DNA from: an uncultured Chlamydiae bacterium
Lineage (GTDB): Bacteria > Chlamydiota > Chlamydiia > Chlamydiales > CALBHK01
DNA: 8,141 nucleotides
Direction: 5' to 3'
Assembly: GCA_937894565.1 (NCBI GenBank)
Contig: CALBHK010000449.1
Coordinates: forward strand, 1-8,141
Part shown: positions 6,924-8,141 of the stretch, piece after piece
Layout: every line of letters starts with the position of its first letter
Position numbering within the stretch: the first letter of the stretch is position 1
Made by a program: the position numbers and the translations under genes
Notes under the pieces: generated by a model
What the model saw: only the letters and a program-made list of their open reading frames with translations
The model's database searches: none
What the model was told of the DNA's origin: nothing

Positions 6924-7591
6924 ATTTTTCGGTTTACGTAATCCCTTGATTCTGATTGAACAAACGAGTTTCTTAACTGTATCCAGTTGGCAATATCTGG
7001 CATATTTGCCGCGACACCAGCGTAGAATAACATCATATCTAAAACCATACTCTTGTCGGTTTCGTTCCACTCTAAGTTGACCGTTCCTGTTGGATTATAA
7101 ACTTCGTCATCTCCAGAGTAGGTTACTTTTCTTTCAGTCTGTACTGGTTTAGAGAAGTACTTCAAAAACATCTTCACGTTTGAAGATGGGTAGATTTTAA
7201 AGTTTACGTCTTTGGTATATCCGAAGGTTTTTTTAGTTGGTTTTCGGATTGGCGAGGTTAAGGTAAGACCTAGATCCGTAATCAAATAACAAGGCCGATA
7301 CTCCGTTTCACCTGAAGGCAAAACAAACTCAACTGCAACCTCTCGAATCTCTGCAAAATCAGTCGGAGTTGTATAAATCCCGGATGATTTTGTGATCGTA
7401 GCCTCTTTACGGAAAGGGCTTAAAGATTCGTTTGTGTAGCGGTCTACGCTTGTATCTTCAAGTAAGGTCTTAAAAAGGTAGTTCTGCGCCTGATTTACCA
7501 GCCGATTAAATTCGTCGTTACTCAGATACCCTCCTTGAAAGGTTCTGAGTAAGTCTTGGCATTCCTGGTAAAGCGTTTGAACTAGGATCAC
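6920..7591 (-). CDS. Ring-type tail (collar/adaptor) structural protein, 223 aa
   Basis: Virion structural protein of the type found in short-tailed Bacteroidota phages, where several such proteins stack as rings between portal and muzzle. The N-terminal part is helical, with LLRTFQGGYLSNDEFNRL (about 14-31) followed by NQAQNYLF (33-40). It continues into a beta domain with TTPTDFAEIREV (74-85), an IYPSSNVKMFLKYFSKP stretch (133-149) and KVTYSG (155-160), then a C-terminal helical region LDMMLFYAGVAANMPDI (184-200). I chose GTG at 7591 as start because it gives a 4-base GTGA overlap with the upstream stop, matching the other junctions, and removes a hydrophobic, non-family-like leader. A longer reading from ATG at 7636 (238 aa) would overlap the previous gene by 49 bases. 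The ring role is inferred from motif memory, size and operon position. Confidence 0.68.
   Translation of the reverse strand: MILVQTLYQECQDLLRTFQGGYLSNDEFNRLVNQAQNYLFKTLLEDTSVDRYTNESLSPFRKEATITKSSGIYTTPTDFAEIREVAVEFVLPSGETEYRPCYLITDLGLTLTSPIRKPTKKTFGYTKDVNFKIYPSSNVKMFLKYFSKPVQTERKVTYSGDDEVYNPTGTVNLEWNETDKSMVLDMMLFYAGVAANMPDIANWIQLRNSFVQSESRDYVNRKI
7588..7591 (-). promoter_or_regulatory. GTGA start/stop overlap that sets the ring protein start
   Basis: The minus strand reads ATGTGATCC. TGA closes the fibre-like gene and GTG, shifted by one base, opens the next. No Shine-Dalgarno-like sequence precedes it, so re-initiation by the terminating ribosome is the likely mode of translation. The same 4-base arrangement recurs at 6597-6600 (GTGA), 6920-6923, 5336-5339 and 4608-4611 (ATGA). 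Confidence 0.6.
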
Positions 7592-8141
7592 ATCAATGGT
7601 ATTTGTAGTGAGAATGAAGGCTGATACGTAGCCCATGAAGCATAAGTGGTCGGGTCTTGGTTGTAAAGAGTCAAGCCCCCTTCTGTTCTAGCCCATCCGA
7701 TTATCTCAAATTCATTCGCGCCATCACCTGCGAAAATAGGAGCTTGGAATCCGCTCTCTAAAGTCACGCCAAGAGCCAAGAATGAAGCTTCGCTAATCAG
7801 CTCTAATCCGCCGCCAGCTCCCGGAGTGGTGTTTGCCGTCCACGAGCCTTTAATATAAAAGAAGTTAGCATCTTTGGCCCAAGACAAGCTGATGTTTGGA
7901 TTGCCTGAGATCTCGGCGTTGGTGAACGGAGTGTAAGTGCGCTCGAAACTGTAATCAAGGCTAGTTAAAACGCCTTCCCATGGAATCTTTCCTGAAACAA
8001 TACGACTTGGATTTCCTGCGAGTGTTACGTCTGCATACATTACCCAAGTGGTCGTTTGTTTGCAGAAAGACCCTACTGTTCGATACGAATCTGAGTATAC
8101 AGGGATCGGAGCCTCAAGAACTACGTTGCCTGGATCAAAGG
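7588..8141 (-). CDS. Fibre-like phage structural protein, C-terminal part (5' end outside window)
   Basis: About 183 residues are visible. The frame is open from the stop at 7590-7588 through the right edge, so the true start lies beyond 8141. The ATG at 8040 is internal: the 33 upstream codons read as ordinary beta-rich protein (FDPGNVVLEAPIPVYSD...). The protein is rich in Gly, Ser, Thr, Asn and aromatic residues and has no signal peptide or membrane segment. The stretch around GNPNISLSWAKDANFFYIKG, followed by a Gly/Thr loop, and the end WATYQPSFSLQIPL resemble the beta-sandwich ends of phage fibre and head-decoration proteins, where alternating strands read 'W...G..v.i.G'. That resemblance is from memory of the pattern, not a search. 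It lies immediately upstream of a ring-type tail gene and overlaps its GTG start by 4 bases, so it belongs to the same virion operon. It could be a head fibre, a tail fibre or another decoration protein. Confidence 0.6.
   Translation of the reverse strand, partial: FDPGNVVLEAPIPVYSDSYRTVGSFCKQTTTWVMYADVTLAGNPSRIVSGKIPWEGVLTSLDYSFERTYTPFTNAEISGNPNISLSWAKDANFFYIKGSWTANTTPGAGGGLELISEASFLALGVTLESGFQAPIFAGDGANEFEIIGWARTEGGLTLYNQDPTTYASWATYQPSFSLQIPLM

Noticed and set aside
6924..7070. 49-codon in-frame upstream extension of the signal-peptide gene, starting at 7070
   Set aside because: It lies wholly inside the 223-aa ring gene in another frame, has a basic, Cys-containing composition unlike phage proteins here, and would bury the signal peptide; ATG 6923 with an ATGA overlap is far more likely.
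509..7590. Possible stop-codon reassignment, known in some crAss-like phages (TAG read as Gln)
   Set aside because: The nine visible stops are TGA (six) and TAA (three) and none is TAG, but all genes are open under the standard code with no in-frame TAG, so there is no positive sign of recoding; the sample is too small to use TAG absence alone.
7592..7636. Longer start at ATG 7636 for the ring protein (238 aa)
   Set aside because: It would overlap the fibre-like gene by 49 bases and adds a hydrophobic leader; the GTGA overlap at 7591 matches the junction style of the operon.

Overview
The window is a fully coding block of tail and virion genes from a podovirus that probably infects a Bacteroidota host. 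It looks crAss-like (Crassvirales) or close to that group. All nine supportable genes lie on the minus strand, so the operon reads from base 8141 down to base 1. Two lines of evidence support the assignment. First, the 1068-residue protein carries a series of motifs that I recall from crAss-like 'stabilization' or muzzle proteins: an NPPRKFNI element, an FRYRYIFDDNEKSAWG element and a GWVSFYTFYPE element. Second, no start codon has a clear Shine-Dalgarno sequence, and one small protein has a signal peptide ending in Ala-Phe-Ser followed by Gln, a Bacteroidota-style cleavage site. The host call is an inference; no host gene is present.

Layout in order of transcription: the C-terminal end of a beta-rich fibre-like structural protein (8141-7588); a ring-type tail protein (7591-6920); a small signal-peptide membrane protein, possibly holin-like (6923-6597); a second ring-type protein (6600-5989); an all-beta protein built of two similar modules (5989-5336); a third ring-type protein with a tyrosine-rich patch (5339-4608); the large muzzle or nozzle protein (4611-1405); a small membrane-anchored coiled-coil protein (1424-1119); an Ala/Gln/Gly-rich internal virion (ejection) protein candidate (1090-509); and the N-terminal 169 residues of a further virion protein, probably large, that runs off the left edge (509-1).

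Two genes are cut by the window edges. The rightmost gene stays open in frame through the upstream edge, so a start at its first internal ATG (8040) would be artificial.

The genes are very tightly packed. Seven of the nine junctions are start/stop overlaps of the ATGA, GTGA or TAATG type. One more is a 20-base overlap, and the only gap is 28 bases. These overlaps set the starts of two genes that also have longer in-frame extensions: 223 residues from a GTG at 7591, and 108 residues from an ATG at 6923. No plus-strand gene, tRNA, CRISPR, insertion sequence or convincing terminator or promoter was seen, so the block is probably transcribed from a promoter beyond 8141.

Functionally, the three ring-type proteins and the muzzle protein would form the stacked collar and barrel of a short tail below the portal. 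The beta-rich proteins would decorate the tail or head. The two last genes would supply proteins packed in the virion and released into the cell at infection. The two small membrane proteins are placed among structural genes and could act in lysis or in envelope passage; their roles are unproven.
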